Below, one piece after another: positions 25,239-34,369 of a DNA stretch of 64,000 nt. Position numbers and translations under genes: made by a program. The stretch's first letter is position 1. Each line of letters begins with the position of its first letter. Under the pieces are notes generated by a model, which did no database searches, was not told where the DNA came from, and saw nothing but the letters and a program-made list of their open reading frames with translations. Origin of the DNA: Paeniglutamicibacter psychrophenolicus (GTDB lineage: Bacteria; Actinomycetota; Actinomycetes; Actinomycetales; Micrococcaceae); contig NZ_JAUSSH010000001.1 of NCBI RefSeq assembly GCF_030812255.1, forward strand, positions 558,001 through 622,000, read 5' to 3'.

Positions 25239-26545
25239 TGACCGCCGAACCGCGCATCGTTGTGCCCCCGCGGCACCGGGCCGCGGACCCTGCCGTGGCA
25301 GGGGATCCGCAGGGGCCCCCGCCCGCAGGCAGGGACCTGCCCCGCTGGCCCATCTTGGTGCTGCTGGTCGGCTTCCCCGCATGGTGGGCCCTGGGCGCGA
25401 CACCGATCGCCCCGATCCTCCTGGCCATGGCCATGCTGCTGCTCATGTCCGGGCGGCTCACGATCGTGCCGGGATTCATGCCCTGGGTTTTCTTTGTGCT
25501 CTGGGTCCTGGCCGCGGCAGTCAACGTCCGCGGGGCCGGTGACCTGGCAGGCTTCGGGATGCGCGCCGGGGAATTGGTGGCCGTGGGCGTGTTCATGCTC
25601 TACATCGCCAACGCGCCGCTCTCTCTTCCCAAGCAACGCGTCGTCAACTACCTGGTGTTGATGTGGGTTGCCATCGTCCTGCTCGGATTCCTGGCCCTGC
25701 TCATGCCCGAGGTGCGCCTGAAGACCCCCGTCTCGATGTTGGTGCCGGACTCGATTGCCTCCAACGAATTGGTGCGGAACCTGGTGTTGCCCCCGCTGGC
25801 GGAGGTCCAGCAGCCCTGGGGTGCCCCCGAACCGTTCATCCGTCCATCGGCGCCGTTCCCGTACGCCAATAGCTGGGGCGTGGCCTTCGTGGTGCTGACA
25901 CCGGTGGTGCTCTCCCGGGTCGCGACGCTGCGCCGCCGCGGGCCCCGGCTGCTGCTTCTTGGCCTGGTGGCGCTGTCGTTCATTCCTGCGGTGGCCACCA
26001 GCAACCGCGGGATGTTCCTGGGCCTGGGCGTCGCCGTCGGCTATGCGCTTCTCCGCTTCGCGGGCCGGGGGCGGTGGGGGCTTGTCGCGCTCATCGGCGG
26101 GGCGGGCCTGGCCGCGGCGGCGGCGTTGGTGGCTTCCGGGGCCGTCGACCGGATCCTGGGCCGGCAGGACTACAGCGATTCGACCGGGGGGCGCCTGGCG
26201 CTGTACCAGCGTACGTGGGAGTTGAGCGTGCAATCGCCGCTGCTGGGATACGGCGCTCCGCGGCTCGACCCGACGATCGGGGTCTCCCTGGGGACCCAGG
26301 GGTACGTGTGGATGCTGCTGTTCTCCTACGGATTCGTCGGCCTGGGGCTTTTCGCCTACTTCATGGTCAACGGCATCCTGCGGACCCGCGTTGTCGAGTC
26401 GACGGGTGACATCTGGCTCCACGGCGTGCTCCTCGGCGGACTGGCCATGACCCCCTTCTACAGCCTCTCGGTCATCCAGATGTCCGTCATCGGGATCGTC
26501 ATGTCGCTGCTGCTGCGCCAGCGGTATCGGGCAACCGATGCGTAG
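25238..26545 (+). CDS. Wzy-like O-antigen polymerase / ligase family protein (copy 2)
   Basis: 435 residues with about 11 hydrophobic segments. The extracytoplasmic loop near residues 310-350 has DYSDSTGGRLALYQRTWELS followed by SPLLGYGAPR, the Wzy_C-type pattern of a conserved Arg and a PxxGxG turn. Family members polymerise or ligate undecaprenyl-linked oligosaccharides outside the membrane. The ATG at 25,238 overlaps the stop of the upstream GT2. It differs clearly from the polymerase at 5509 in sequence, so it is a second system rather than a recent duplicate. It overlaps the flippase gene by eight bases. Confidence 0.84.
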   Translation: MTAEPRIVVPPRHRAADPAVAGDPQGPPPAGRDLPRWPILVLLVGFPAWWALGATPIAPILLAMAMLLLMSGRLTIVPGFMPWVFFVLWVLAAAVNVRGAGDLAGFGMRAGELVAVGVFMLYIANAPLSLPKQRVVNYLVLMWVAIVLLGFLALLMPEVRLKTPVSMLVPDSIASNELVRNLVLPPLAEVQQPWGAPEPFIRPSAPFPYANSWGVAFVVLTPVVLSRVATLRRRGPRLLLLGLVALSFIPAVATSNRGMFLGLGVAVGYALLRFAGRGRWGLVALIGGAGLAAAAALVASGAVDRILGRQDYSDSTGGRLALYQRTWELSVQSPLLGYGAPRLDPTIGVSLGTQGYVWMLLFSYGFVGLGLFAYFMVNGILRTRVVESTGDIWLHGVLLGGLAMTPFYSLSVIQMSVIGIVMSLLLRQRYRATDA

Positions 26546-28103
26546 CCATGCCGAGGCCCCGGCCGCCGCCGGCACCGGCGCCTCCACGGCCAGGACCACG
26601 CTGCTCACCTTCGCCAGCGTGCTCGGGGGAGCGTGCCTGGCCTTTGCCACCGCGCTCTACCTGGGCAACACTCTCGGGGACGCAGGCACGGGCATGTTCT
26701 TCCAGGTCATGGCGTTCTTCTCGATTGCGGTGGTGGCCTGCACCTTCGGGGCCGATACCGGGTTGGTGCGAACCCTTTCGGCGCAGCTGGCGCTGGGCGG
26801 CAACCGGCAGCTGCGCCGCACCTTGGTCATCGCCCTCTGGCCGGTGCTGCTGGCCACGGGGCTGCTCGCCGCGGCCCTGTGGTTCGGCGCCGACGCCCTC
26901 GCGGCCCGCACCGGGGTGCCGGGGCTGGCCGCCGCCATCCGGCTGGCTGCGCCTCTGCTGCTGCCGGCCGCCGTGATGGCACTGTGCTTCGGGGCCATGC
27001 GCGGAACGGGCCACGTGGCGGGTTTCAGCGCCCTGCAGAACCTGGTGCTGCCCGCACTCCGGTTCGCGCTGGCCGCGCTGGCGGTGCTGGCCGGCGGGAG
27101 CCTGCTGCAACTCACCGCGGCATGGACCCTGCCGGTGTTGCTGGTGGTGGTTCTCGCGGCCATCGCCACCTGGCGGGCGGTGCACGGCCGCCAGGGAGCG
27201 GGCGCGGAACCCTCCGACGAGGCCCCCCGGGCGGGTTTTGGCGTGTTCTGGGGCTTTTCCTCGGCCCGCGGCGCCAGCGCGCTGGTCGAGACCCTCCTCG
27301 AGTGGATCGATGTCATCGCGGTGGCGGTCTTCCTCGGGCCCGCCGCCGCGGGGATCTACGGCGCGGTCAACAGGTGCGTGCGGCTCGGGGTGATGCTGGA
27401 GCACACCGCCCGGCTGGTCACCGGGCCGATGATGAGCGCCTCGCTGGCCACCGGGGACCACGACGGGGCCCAGCGGCTCTTTGGCGACACCGCCAAGGTC
27501 CTGGTGGTCTGCGCGTGGCCGTTTTACCTGACCCTGGCGATCTTCGGTCCGGCGGTGCTCTCGCTGTTCGGCCCCGGGTTCCAGGCCGGTGCCGGGCCGT
27601 TGGCGGTCATCTGCATCGTCATGATGTTCGCGGTGTCCGCCGGGGGGGTGCAAAGCATGCTGCTGATGGGCGGTAAAAGCCGGTGGCAGCTGCTCAACAA
27701 GGCCTGTGCCCTCGGCGTGGCCGTGGCGCTGAACCTCTGGCTGGTCCCGGCCTGGGGACTTCTGGGCGCCGTCACCGCGTGGTCGGCGGCCGTCGCCGTC
27801 GACTACGCGCTGGCCACCCTCCAGGTGGGGCTTTCCATGCGCTTCTGGGCGCCGGCCCGCGAGCTGCTGGCCCTGGCGGTTCTCTGCCTGGCGGTGTTCG
27901 GGGCCGGCGGGATGGCCTGGCGCCTGGCCCTGGGGCCGGGCTTGGCCGGGCTTGGCCTCAATCTTGCGGTCGGATTGCCCGCCTATGGCTTCATCTGCCT
28001 GAAATTCGGCAGGCAGCTGGGGATCGATGGGCTGACCGGCCAGCTGCGCCGGGCCTTGGGAAAGAAAGCCCCGAAGCCCGCCGGGATCCCCGGGATCCCA
28101 TAG
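26538..28103 (+). CDS. Wzx-like polysaccharide flippase (copy 2)
   Basis: 521 residues with about 14 hydrophobic helices. The N-terminal repeat (LLTFASVLGGACLAFATALY, then GDAGTGMFFQ) and the central SALVETLLEWIDVIAVAVFL, GPAAAGIYGAVNR and TGPMMSASLA stretches match the oligosaccharide flippase families. The start overlaps the polymerase stop by eight bases. It ends unit 2; together with the polymerase and the Wzz-like protein at 16,684 it forms the second Wzx/Wzy/Wzz set. Ala/Leu/Gly-rich composition and high GC contrast with the unit-1 flippase. Confidence 0.86.
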   Translation: MRSHAEAPAAAGTGASTARTTLLTFASVLGGACLAFATALYLGNTLGDAGTGMFFQVMAFFSIAVVACTFGADTGLVRTLSAQLALGGNRQLRRTLVIALWPVLLATGLLAAALWFGADALAARTGVPGLAAAIRLAAPLLLPAAVMALCFGAMRGTGHVAGFSALQNLVLPALRFALAALAVLAGGSLLQLTAAWTLPVLLVVVLAAIATWRAVHGRQGAGAEPSDEAPRAGFGVFWGFSSARGASALVETLLEWIDVIAVAVFLGPAAAGIYGAVNRCVRLGVMLEHTARLVTGPMMSASLATGDHDGAQRLFGDTAKVLVVCAWPFYLTLAIFGPAVLSLFGPGFQAGAGPLAVICIVMMFAVSAGGVQSMLLMGGKSRWQLLNKACALGVAVALNLWLVPAWGLLGAVTAWSAAVAVDYALATLQVGLSMRFWAPARELLALAVLCLAVFGAGGMAWRLALGPGLAGLGLNLAVGLPAYGFICLKFGRQLGIDGLTGQLRRALGKKAPKPAGIPGIP

Positions 28104-28117
28104 CCCCGGCAGGCACG

Positions 28118-28164
28118 AAAAAGCCCGGTGCCGCACCTGCCGGAGGGCAGGTGCGGCACCGGGC
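28118..28164 (-). terminator. Very strong intrinsic terminator of the GH16 gene
   Basis: A perfect 19-bp stem (28,123-28,141 with 28,146-28,164) around the loop GGAG. On the minus strand the stem is followed by TTTTT, so it is oriented to end the GH16 transcript. It also lies 20 bases after the convergent flippase gene and may act on that side too, though without a T-run. Confidence 0.9.
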
Positions 28165-28181
28165 CGGGGGATCGGCAGCGA

Positions 28182-29831
28182 TTAGCCCTTGTAGGACCAG
28201 ACGCGGACGTAGTCGACCTTGTAGTCGGCCGAATCCTTGGTGGTGGAATCCGGCATGCCCCAGTACGGCGAACCATACTGCATGTTCAGGCGAACATGGA
28301 ACTTGGCGGAGGTCTCGAATGCAGCCTCGTAGGCCGCGTTCCCGGCACGGTTGACGGTCTTGTACGGCTTCCCGTCAAAAAGCCAGGTCATGCCGGTCGG
28401 GGTCCACTCGAAGGCCCAGGTGTGGTAGCCGCCGGCGAGATCGGTGACTGGGATCCAGGAGTTGGTCTTTGACTTGCCGGTCTGGTCGTAGTGGAGGGTG
28501 CCCTCGCTTCGGTTGAACGGGTCGAAGCTGGTGTTGGCGGTGATCGGGGTGCCGTAGGCCTCCATGATGTCGATCTCGCCGCCGGTGGCTGCGCCGTCGG
28601 GGCGAAGCCAGAACGCGGGCCAGATGCCCTTGGAGTTGTTCTTGGTCAGCGGCAGCTGGGCACGCATTTCCCAGCGGCCGTACTTCTGTGAGAACTTGCC
28701 GATGCTGTCGATGTAGCCGGTGGAGAACTCGCGCAGGCCGCTCTTGTTGACCGGCTCGCTCATGCGGCGGCCCTGAAGGTTCAGCACACCGTCCTTGGTG
28801 GCGGCGTTTTCCTTCTTGATGATGGCGCGGTCGTAGGACAGCACGCCGTGGGTGGCATCATCACGCACGGTCCACTTGGACAGGGACCCGGAGAATTCAT
28901 CCTGCCACACCGGGCTGCCCCAGCTGGGCAGGTATCCGGACTCCGGAGCAGGGGTCGGCGTCGGAGTCGGAGTCGGCGCGGGGGTCGGCGTTGGGGTGGG
29001 CGTGGGGCTTGGTACCGGCGCGACAGAAGTGCCGGCGGTCAGCGGCTTAACCACCAGGTCGTCGTAGGACAGCACGGCCACCGGGCTGTTGGAGCCGCGG
29101 AACGCGCTGGCTTGCACTGCACCGACACCCGTCAGCGACTGCGCCGAGGAGTCGGTTGCCGTGGCGGACCAGGCTGAAGGTTCGGTGGTGCCCACCGGCC
29201 AGGCCTTGGCCCGGATGTCGACCGAGGGCTTTCCGGTGACCTGGAGCTTCACATTGATCTGCCGGTTCGCTTCAACCTTGAAGGGAAGCTTGACCGGGGT
29301 GCGCAGGCTCTTCATGCCGCTGCTGGTCCAGCGGTTGAGCTCCAGATAGGCGACGCCGCCGGGGGACACCCGCAAGGTCGCGCGGTAGTCGCCCGCGACG
29401 GACTTTCGGGCATGCAGGGAGGAATAGATCCCGGCTCCGGTGGTGGCCAGCTTGTTCGTGGACACCTTGTAGGTTGCCGCCACGTCCTGGAGGTTGTACG
29501 AAGCGGTCACGCTGCTGGTCTTGCCGGAAGCCGGCAAGGCAATTTGGGCGCGCGAGCCATTCACGGAGAACTCCGAACCGCTGCTCATGTAGGAAACGGA
29601 GGAAGAGGCCTTGCCCCAGCCCGAAGAAACGAGGCGGCTCATGGAGTCCGACACGACCGGGGTGCCGGAGGTGTAGGAGACGGCGGCCTCGGCCTGGGTG
29701 GGTGCACCCAGCACCGGGGCGATGATGCCGAGCGCGGTGGCCAAGGCAGCGGCCGCGGTCACGGCCTGGATGGTTCGCTTCTTGTTTTTTCGGGCCTCCG
29801 GAAGCACCGGCTGTGTATCGTTATTCGTCAA
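28182..29831 (-). CDS. Secreted glycoside hydrolase family 16 protein with N-terminal beta-sandwich module
   Basis: About 549 residues. Signal peptide with a KNKKR n-region and cleavage near TQAEA. The N-terminal module (about 200 residues, Ser/Thr/Val-rich) looks like a concanavalin-type carbohydrate-binding domain ending SYDDLVVKPL. A linker of alternating Pro-Thr follows (encoded near 28,944-29,010). The C-terminal 230 residues are GH16: VWQDEFSG, GRWEMRAQLP, the catalytic GGEIDIMEAYG (E-x-D-x2-E) and HTWAFEWTPTGMTW. GH16 enzymes cleave beta-1,3 or mixed beta-glucans and some act as exopolysaccharide depolymerases (ExoK type). Start uncertain: TTG at 29,831 chosen, GTG at 29,870 possible. 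A role in trimming the polymer of this locus is inference. Confidence 0.87.
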   Translation of the reverse strand: MTNNDTQPVLPEARKNKKRTIQAVTAAAALATALGIIAPVLGAPTQAEAAVSYTSGTPVVSDSMSRLVSSGWGKASSSVSYMSSGSEFSVNGSRAQIALPASGKTSSVTASYNLQDVAATYKVSTNKLATTGAGIYSSLHARKSVAGDYRATLRVSPGGVAYLELNRWTSSGMKSLRTPVKLPFKVEANRQINVKLQVTGKPSVDIRAKAWPVGTTEPSAWSATATDSSAQSLTGVGAVQASAFRGSNSPVAVLSYDDLVVKPLTAGTSVAPVPSPTPTPTPTPAPTPTPTPTPAPESGYLPSWGSPVWQDEFSGSLSKWTVRDDATHGVLSYDRAIIKKENAATKDGVLNLQGRRMSEPVNKSGLREFSTGYIDSIGKFSQKYGRWEMRAQLPLTKNNSKGIWPAFWLRPDGAATGGEIDIMEAYGTPITANTSFDPFNRSEGTLHYDQTGKSKTNSWIPVTDLAGGYHTWAFEWTPTGMTWLFDGKPYKTVNRAGNAAYEAAFETSAKFHVRLNMQYGSPYWGMPDSTTKDSADYKVDYVRVWSYKG

Positions 29832-30595
29832 CGGGGATCTCAAATCATGGTTTCGTCCCGGTCGTTGCACATGGCGAGTACAGGCATGGAACTCGGGAAA
29901 CGGAAGATGTCTTGGTGCTGCGGCGGCCCCCCACTGCAGCGGGTGCCATCATCGTGGCACGCGCTCAGGATCGTTAGCAAATCGTTGCACTGACGGATTT
30001 GCACCTCCCTCCACCTTCACGTTCCGCGCACGAAACACCTATGCCTGCCGCCGCCGGCCAGTTCTGGATCGGATTCTAAATTCGTCCTGACCAGTGTCGT
30101 CCACCGGCGGCCGCGCGCTGCGTGGAGCGCTGTCGCGGTGGCCTCTTCGGGGCCGGGTTTTGGATGGATCGCGACCCGGTTGTAGTGACGCAACTCATGG
30201 GGAAGCGCGGTGCGGCACTCACCGCGCCGGGCAGCGGCGGCGGTACCCGTGAGGCCGGTCCGGCGCGGCCCGGCAGGATGCCCGGGATTCGGCGGAACAT
30301 GCATCCAGCGTGGTCGGCGCCGGGCGCATCAGGCGTGCTGCATGCGTGGCCCGTGCCAAGGGCTGCGGTGCCGCGCCCCCTCTACAAGGGGAAAGCGTCG
30401 TGCTCGGGCGGCGGGGGTGTGTCGATGGAGATCGGTCGCGGCCAGCCCGACGACCGGGTCCCCTTCCAAGGGCGGGTGCCGCGGGGGCAGAGTCCGGCGC
30501 ACTGCATTGCGGTGGCCAAGCCGGGGTGCGGAACCGGGAATCGTCCTTCGGGTGTCGATGCGGGTGGGCCTGCGCGCGCCGGCTCGGGAAATCCG
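29832..30595. other. 764-base gap between GH16 and tetR-like gene
   Basis: No convincing gene on either strand; the open frames are Arg/Gly/Pro-rich, lack ribosome sites and match nothing I recognise. The stretch 29,940-30,090 is AT-richer than its surroundings and probably holds the GH16 promoter, but a defined -35/-10 pair could not be assigned. It marks the boundary between the polysaccharide locus and the housekeeping block. Confidence 0.45.
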
Positions 30596-31240
30596 CTATT
30601 GCGGTCCGGCTTGTCCCTCTCGCAGGCCAGGTTCCTTGCGCAGGCCGGTCAGCCCGTACCAGGCGAGGTTGACCACGTGGGCGGCAACGGTGCGCTTGTC
30701 GGGGTGCCGGGCGTCCAGCCACCACTGGGCCGTCATGGCGACCATGCCCACTAGCATCTGTGCGTAGATCGAGCCGTCCTCGGCGCTGAACCCCCGGTGG
30801 GTGAATTCGTCCGCCAGGATGTGCTCGACCTGTTCGGTCACCTTGGTCAGCAGCGTGGAATACGTGCCTTCGGGCTGGGACGGCGGGGCGTCGCGCACCA
30901 GGATGCGGAAACCCTCCGTGCACTCCTCGATATAGGTCAGCATCGCGAGTGCAGCCTTTTCCAGCAGCACGCGCGAGGAATCCTCCTCGCCGGAAAGCGA
31001 CTCCGTGATCCGGTGCAGCAGCTCCCGGTATTCGTTGGTGACCACTTCCATGTAGAGCGCTTCCTTGGAGCCGAAGTGCTCATAAACCACGGGCTTCGAC
31101 ACGCCTGCGGCTCGGGCAATTTCCTCGATCGTGGTCCCGTCCACCCCTCGCAGGGAGAAGAGGTGGCGTGAAATGTCGATCAGCTGCAACCGGCGCTGTA
31201 CTCCGGTCATGCGCGTGCGCGGGCGTGCGGTGGGGCTCAT
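30596..31240 (-). CDS. TetR-family transcriptional regulator
   Basis: About 214 residues. The N-terminal helix-turn-helix is clear: QLIDISRHLFSLRGVDGTTI, then EEIARAAGVSKPVVYEHFG and SKEALYMEVV. The C-terminal ligand domain (residues about 75-200) is helical with DAPPSQPEG and MVAMTAQWWLDARHPDK. Frames upstream of ATG 31,240 are open, but their residues do not resemble the family. ATG 31,249 is an alternative, and neither has a good ribosome site, so a short leader is likely. The gene is isolated on the minus strand next to tRNA-Gln; its target is unknown. Confidence 0.88.
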   Translation of the reverse strand: MSPTARPRTRMTGVQRRLQLIDISRHLFSLRGVDGTTIEEIARAAGVSKPVVYEHFGSKEALYMEVVTNEYRELLHRITESLSGEEDSSRVLLEKAALAMLTYIEECTEGFRILVRDAPPSQPEGTYSTLLTKVTEQVEHILADEFTHRGFSAEDGSIYAQMLVGMVAMTAQWWLDARHPDKRTVAAHVVNLAWYGLTGLRKEPGLREGQAGPQ

Positions 31241-31392
31241 AGTGATCATGGTAACCACAGGTATGGTCCAAACGGGGCCTAGTCGCGAAGCTGTGACCGT
31301 GGGACTGACACGGGCCTTTGTCCAAGTCGCATCCATGGCCCCAGTCGTGGCAGAATAGTTCACTGTGCCGGTGAGGCGAGCTCAACGCACAT

Positions 31393-31464
31393 TCCGCCCT
31401 GGTGTAATGGCAGCACCCCAGCCTTTGGAGCTGTGGAGTATAGGTTCGAATCCTATGGGCGGAA
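31393..31464 (+). tRNA. tRNA-Gln (anticodon TTG)
   Basis: A 72-base cloverleaf: acceptor stem TCCGCCC / GGGCGGA, D-arm with GGTGTAATGGCAGC, anticodon arm CAGC-CTTTGGA-GCTG giving anticodon TTG (reads CAA), and a T-arm with GGTTCGAATCC. The CCA end is not encoded. It precedes glmU by about 100 bases, a familiar order in this family. Confidence 0.95.
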
Positions 31465-31560
31465 CACATCACCCATTGAATTTCCGGGAATTTTCCCGGG
31501 ATAGAATGGTGAGGCCTGGCCCGGCCGGTCCGGCTAGCCAATGTACAGGGAGTACCAATC

Positions 31561-33033
31561 TTGAGCGTTCACGCCAACGCACCAGCCGCTGTCATCGTTC
31601 TTGCCGCAGGGGCGGGAACCCGAATGAAATCGGCAAAACCCAAGATCCTGCACGAACTCGGTGGCCGTTCCATGGTGGGGCACGCGCTGGCCGCGGCAGA
31701 GGGACTCCAGCCCCAAACGCTCGTTGCCGTAGTCCGCTTTGAGCGCGAACGCGTCGTTGAGCACCTCCTGCAGATCAAGCCCGATGTGATCATCGCCGAC
31801 CAGGACGATATCCCCGGCACCGGCCGAGCCGTGCAGCAGGGCCTCGAGAAGCTGGATCCCGCGCTCGAAGGCACCGTGGTGGTCACCTACGGCGACGTCC
31901 CGCTGCTGACCACCGAACTCCTCGGCGAACTCGTTGCCGCCCACGACTGCGAGGGCAACGCCGTCACGGTACTCACGGCACTGCTTGAGGATGCCACCGG
32001 GTACGGCCGCATCCTGCGCGCCGAGGACGGGACCGTCACCGGCATCCGTGAGCACAAGGATGCCAGCGACGCCGAACGCGCCATCCGCGAAGTGAACTCC
32101 GGCATCTACGCCTTCGATGCGCAGGTGCTGCGCTCCGCACTGGCCGAGGTCACCACCGACAACGCGCAGGGCGAAATGTACCTGACCGACGTGTTGGGCA
32201 TTGCCCGGTCCACCGGGGGCCGCGTCGCAGCCGTCGTGACCGAGGATGCCTGGCAGGTCGAGGGCGCCAACGACCGCGTCCAGCTCGCTGCGCTCGGCAA
32301 GGAAATGAACCGCCGCATCCTGGAAAAGTGGATGCGCGCCGGGGTGAGCATCATTGATCCGGACAGCACCTGGATCGACGTCGACGTGGCCCTGTCCAAC
32401 GACGTGACCATCAAGCCCGGGACCCAGCTTCACGGCAGCACCGCGATCGGCACCGACGCGGTCATCGGCCCGGACACCACCCTGGTCAACACGCATGTCG
32501 GCCGCGGAGCCAAGATCGTCCGCTCGGACGTCACCGACTCGTCCATTGCCGAAGGCTCGTCCGTCGGCCCCTTCGCCTACCTGCGGCCCAAGACCAACCT
32601 TGGCCCCGACGCCAAAATCGGTGCCTTCTACGAGACCAAGAACATCACGGTCGGCCGTGGGTCCAAGCTCTCGCACCTGGGCTATGCCGGGGATGCCGAA
32701 ATCGGTGAATACACCAACATCGGTTGCGGCAACATCACCGCCAACTACGACGGCGTCAACAAGCACCGCACCGTCATCGGATCGCACGTGCGCACCGCCT
32801 CCAACACCGTGTTTGTCGCCCCGGTCACCATCGGGGACGGCGCCTACACCGGTGCCGGTGCCATCGTCCGCAAGAACGTTCCGGCCGGGGCCCTTGCCCT
32901 TTCCATGGCCCCGCAACGCAACACGGAGGGCTGGACGATCACCAAGCGTCCCGGTTCCGCCGCCGCGGAGGCCGCATTCAGGTCCGCACTGGATTCCGGC
33001 GCAGCCGCCGAATCCGCGGACCAGGTCAAGTAA
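31561..33033 (+). CDS. glmU: Bifunctional UDP-GlcNAc pyrophosphorylase / glucosamine-1-phosphate acetyltransferase
   Basis: 490 residues. The N-terminal pyrophosphorylase domain has VIVLAAGAGTRMKSAKPKIL (residues 11-30) and GDVPLLT. The C-terminal acetyltransferase is a left-handed beta-helix with repeated hexapeptides (IGPDTTLVNTHVGRGAKIV), a conserved Lys region at ETKNITVGRGSKLSHLGYAG, and YDGVNKHRTVIG. It makes UDP-GlcNAc in the cytoplasm for peptidoglycan and for polysaccharides such as those of the preceding locus. The start is TTG with GGGAG about nine bases upstream. It is followed at 46 bases by prs, as is usual in Gram-positives. Confidence 0.96.
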   Translation: MSVHANAPAAVIVLAAGAGTRMKSAKPKILHELGGRSMVGHALAAAEGLQPQTLVAVVRFERERVVEHLLQIKPDVIIADQDDIPGTGRAVQQGLEKLDPALEGTVVVTYGDVPLLTTELLGELVAAHDCEGNAVTVLTALLEDATGYGRILRAEDGTVTGIREHKDASDAERAIREVNSGIYAFDAQVLRSALAEVTTDNAQGEMYLTDVLGIARSTGGRVAAVVTEDAWQVEGANDRVQLAALGKEMNRRILEKWMRAGVSIIDPDSTWIDVDVALSNDVTIKPGTQLHGSTAIGTDAVIGPDTTLVNTHVGRGAKIVRSDVTDSSIAEGSSVGPFAYLRPKTNLGPDAKIGAFYETKNITVGRGSKLSHLGYAGDAEIGEYTNIGCGNITANYDGVNKHRTVIGSHVRTASNTVFVAPVTIGDGAYTGAGAIVRKNVPAGALALSMAPQRNTEGWTITKRPGSAAAEAAFRSALDSGAAAESADQVK

Positions 33034-33079
33034 CCCTCCACATCATTTCCGATCCCCGTCTGAGCGAGAAAGCGATCCC

Positions 33080-34060
33080 ATGAGCGAACTAAGCTATAAC
33101 GTCGATAAGAAGCTGGTGCTGGCTTCCGGGCGTGCCCACCCGGAGCTTGCCGAAGAGGTGGCCGCGGAGCTGGGTACCGAGCTGCTCCCGATCAGCGCCT
33201 ACGACTTTGCCAACGGGGAGATCTACGTCCGCTCCGGCGAATCCGTCCGTGGCAAGGAAATCTTCGTGATCCAGGCCCACCCGGCCCCGCTGAACAACTG
33301 GCTCATGGAACAGCTGATCATGGTCGACTCCATGAAGCGCGCCTCGGCCCGGCGCATCACCGTGGTGGCGCCGTTCTACCCCTACGCACGCCAGGACAAG
33401 AAGGGCCGCGGCCGCGAGCCGATCTCCGCCCGCCTGGTCGCCGACATGTTCAAGGTCGCCGGCGCGGACCGCATCATGAGCGTTGACCTGCACACCGCGC
33501 AGATCCAGGGCTTCTTCGACGGCCCGGTCGACCACCTCTTCGCCATCCCGCTGCTCGCAGACTACATCCGCGGCGTGGTCGGCGATGACCCGGTCACCGT
33601 GGTTTCCCCGGATACCGGACGCGTCCGCGTGGCCGAGCAGTGGGCCGAGCGCCTCGGCGGCGCCCCGCTGGCCTTCGTGCACAAGTCCCGCGACCTGACC
33701 GTCCCGAACCAAGCCGTCTCCAAGACCGTCGTGGGCCAGGTCAAGGACCGCACCTGCGTGCTCATCGACGACATGATCGACACCGGCGGAACCATTGCCG
33801 GTGCCGTGAAGGTCCTCAAGGACGCCGGTGCCAAGGACGTCATCATTGCCGCCACGCACGCGGTGTTCTCCGACCCGGCCGCGCAGCGCCTCGCCGAGTC
33901 CGGTGCCCGCGAGGTCGTGGTCACCAACACCCTGCCGATCCCGGAATCCAAGCGATTCGAGACCCTGACCGTGCTTTCGATCGCACCCCTGCTGGCCCGC
34001 GCCATCAAGGAAGTCTTCGAGGACGGCTCGGTCACCAGCCTCTTTGACGGAGACGCCTAA
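33080..34060 (+). CDS. prs: Ribose-phosphate pyrophosphokinase (PRPP synthetase)
   Basis: 326 residues, normal length. Characteristic motifs: FANGEIYVRSGESVRGKEIF, APFYPYARQDKKGRGREPIS (ATP-binding flexible loop), DLHTAQIQGFF (metal-binding signature with DLHxxQ) and the PRPP-binding loop CVLIDDMIDTGGTIAGA at about residues 226-242. It converts ribose-5-phosphate and ATP to PRPP for nucleotide, His and Trp synthesis. The ribosome site is weak (GAGAAAG). Probably co-transcribed with glmU. Confidence 0.96.
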   Translation: MSELSYNVDKKLVLASGRAHPELAEEVAAELGTELLPISAYDFANGEIYVRSGESVRGKEIFVIQAHPAPLNNWLMEQLIMVDSMKRASARRITVVAPFYPYARQDKKGRGREPISARLVADMFKVAGADRIMSVDLHTAQIQGFFDGPVDHLFAIPLLADYIRGVVGDDPVTVVSPDTGRVRVAEQWAERLGGAPLAFVHKSRDLTVPNQAVSKTVVGQVKDRTCVLIDDMIDTGGTIAGAVKVLKDAGAKDVIIAATHAVFSDPAAQRLAESGAREVVVTNTLPIPESKRFETLTVLSIAPLLARAIKEVFEDGSVTSLFDGDA

Positions 34061-34369
34061 CCAACTGCCCTTGCCGCGACGGCAAGTTGTCCTCGGGCCC
34101 CTGTGCTGCTCCGTTCCCGGAGCGGCGCAGGGGCCCGATGCCGTTTGCGGTCCAGAGCGACGGACGGCCGCCAATTTCTGTCAGGAGCCCGGTTCCTGCT
34201 AAAATATTTACTTGTGCCCAGGCGAGGGAACTTCACGCGAGTGGAGGTCCGTTATCGACGAGGCTAGAAACGCACTTGGCGTCCTTCTCCTTCACCGGAA
34301 TCGGATGATGATGCTTCTAGGCCCGAGCGGGGCAGGAAACAATCAATCATCTTCCACAAGGAGAACACC
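34061..34369 (+). promoter_or_regulatory. prs-rplY gap: hairpin terminator then a probable rplY promoter region
   Basis: A 20-pair GC hairpin (arms 34,094-34,113 and 34,118-34,137, loop TTCC, with two G-T pairs) ends the glmU-prs transcript but lacks a T-run. Downstream, the window turns AT-rich at 34,196-34,212 with TAAAAT (34,200-34,205), a reasonable -10 element. A matching -35 box is weak. The 170-base leader before rplY holds no recognisable binding motif. Confidence 0.5.

Noticed and set aside
25154-28136. Two long minus-strand frames (498 and 545 residues)
   Set aside because: Antisense of the second wzy and wzx genes; His/Gln/Gly-rich, with no ribosome site.
28944-29010. Short-period DNA repeats, possible microsatellite
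   Set aside because: They encode the alternating Pro-Thr linker of the GH16 protein and are explained by the protein sequence.
31393-31464. tRNA-Gln as an integration site for the polysaccharide locus
   Set aside because: No integrase gene and no direct repeat of the tRNA 3' end was found on the left side of the locus.
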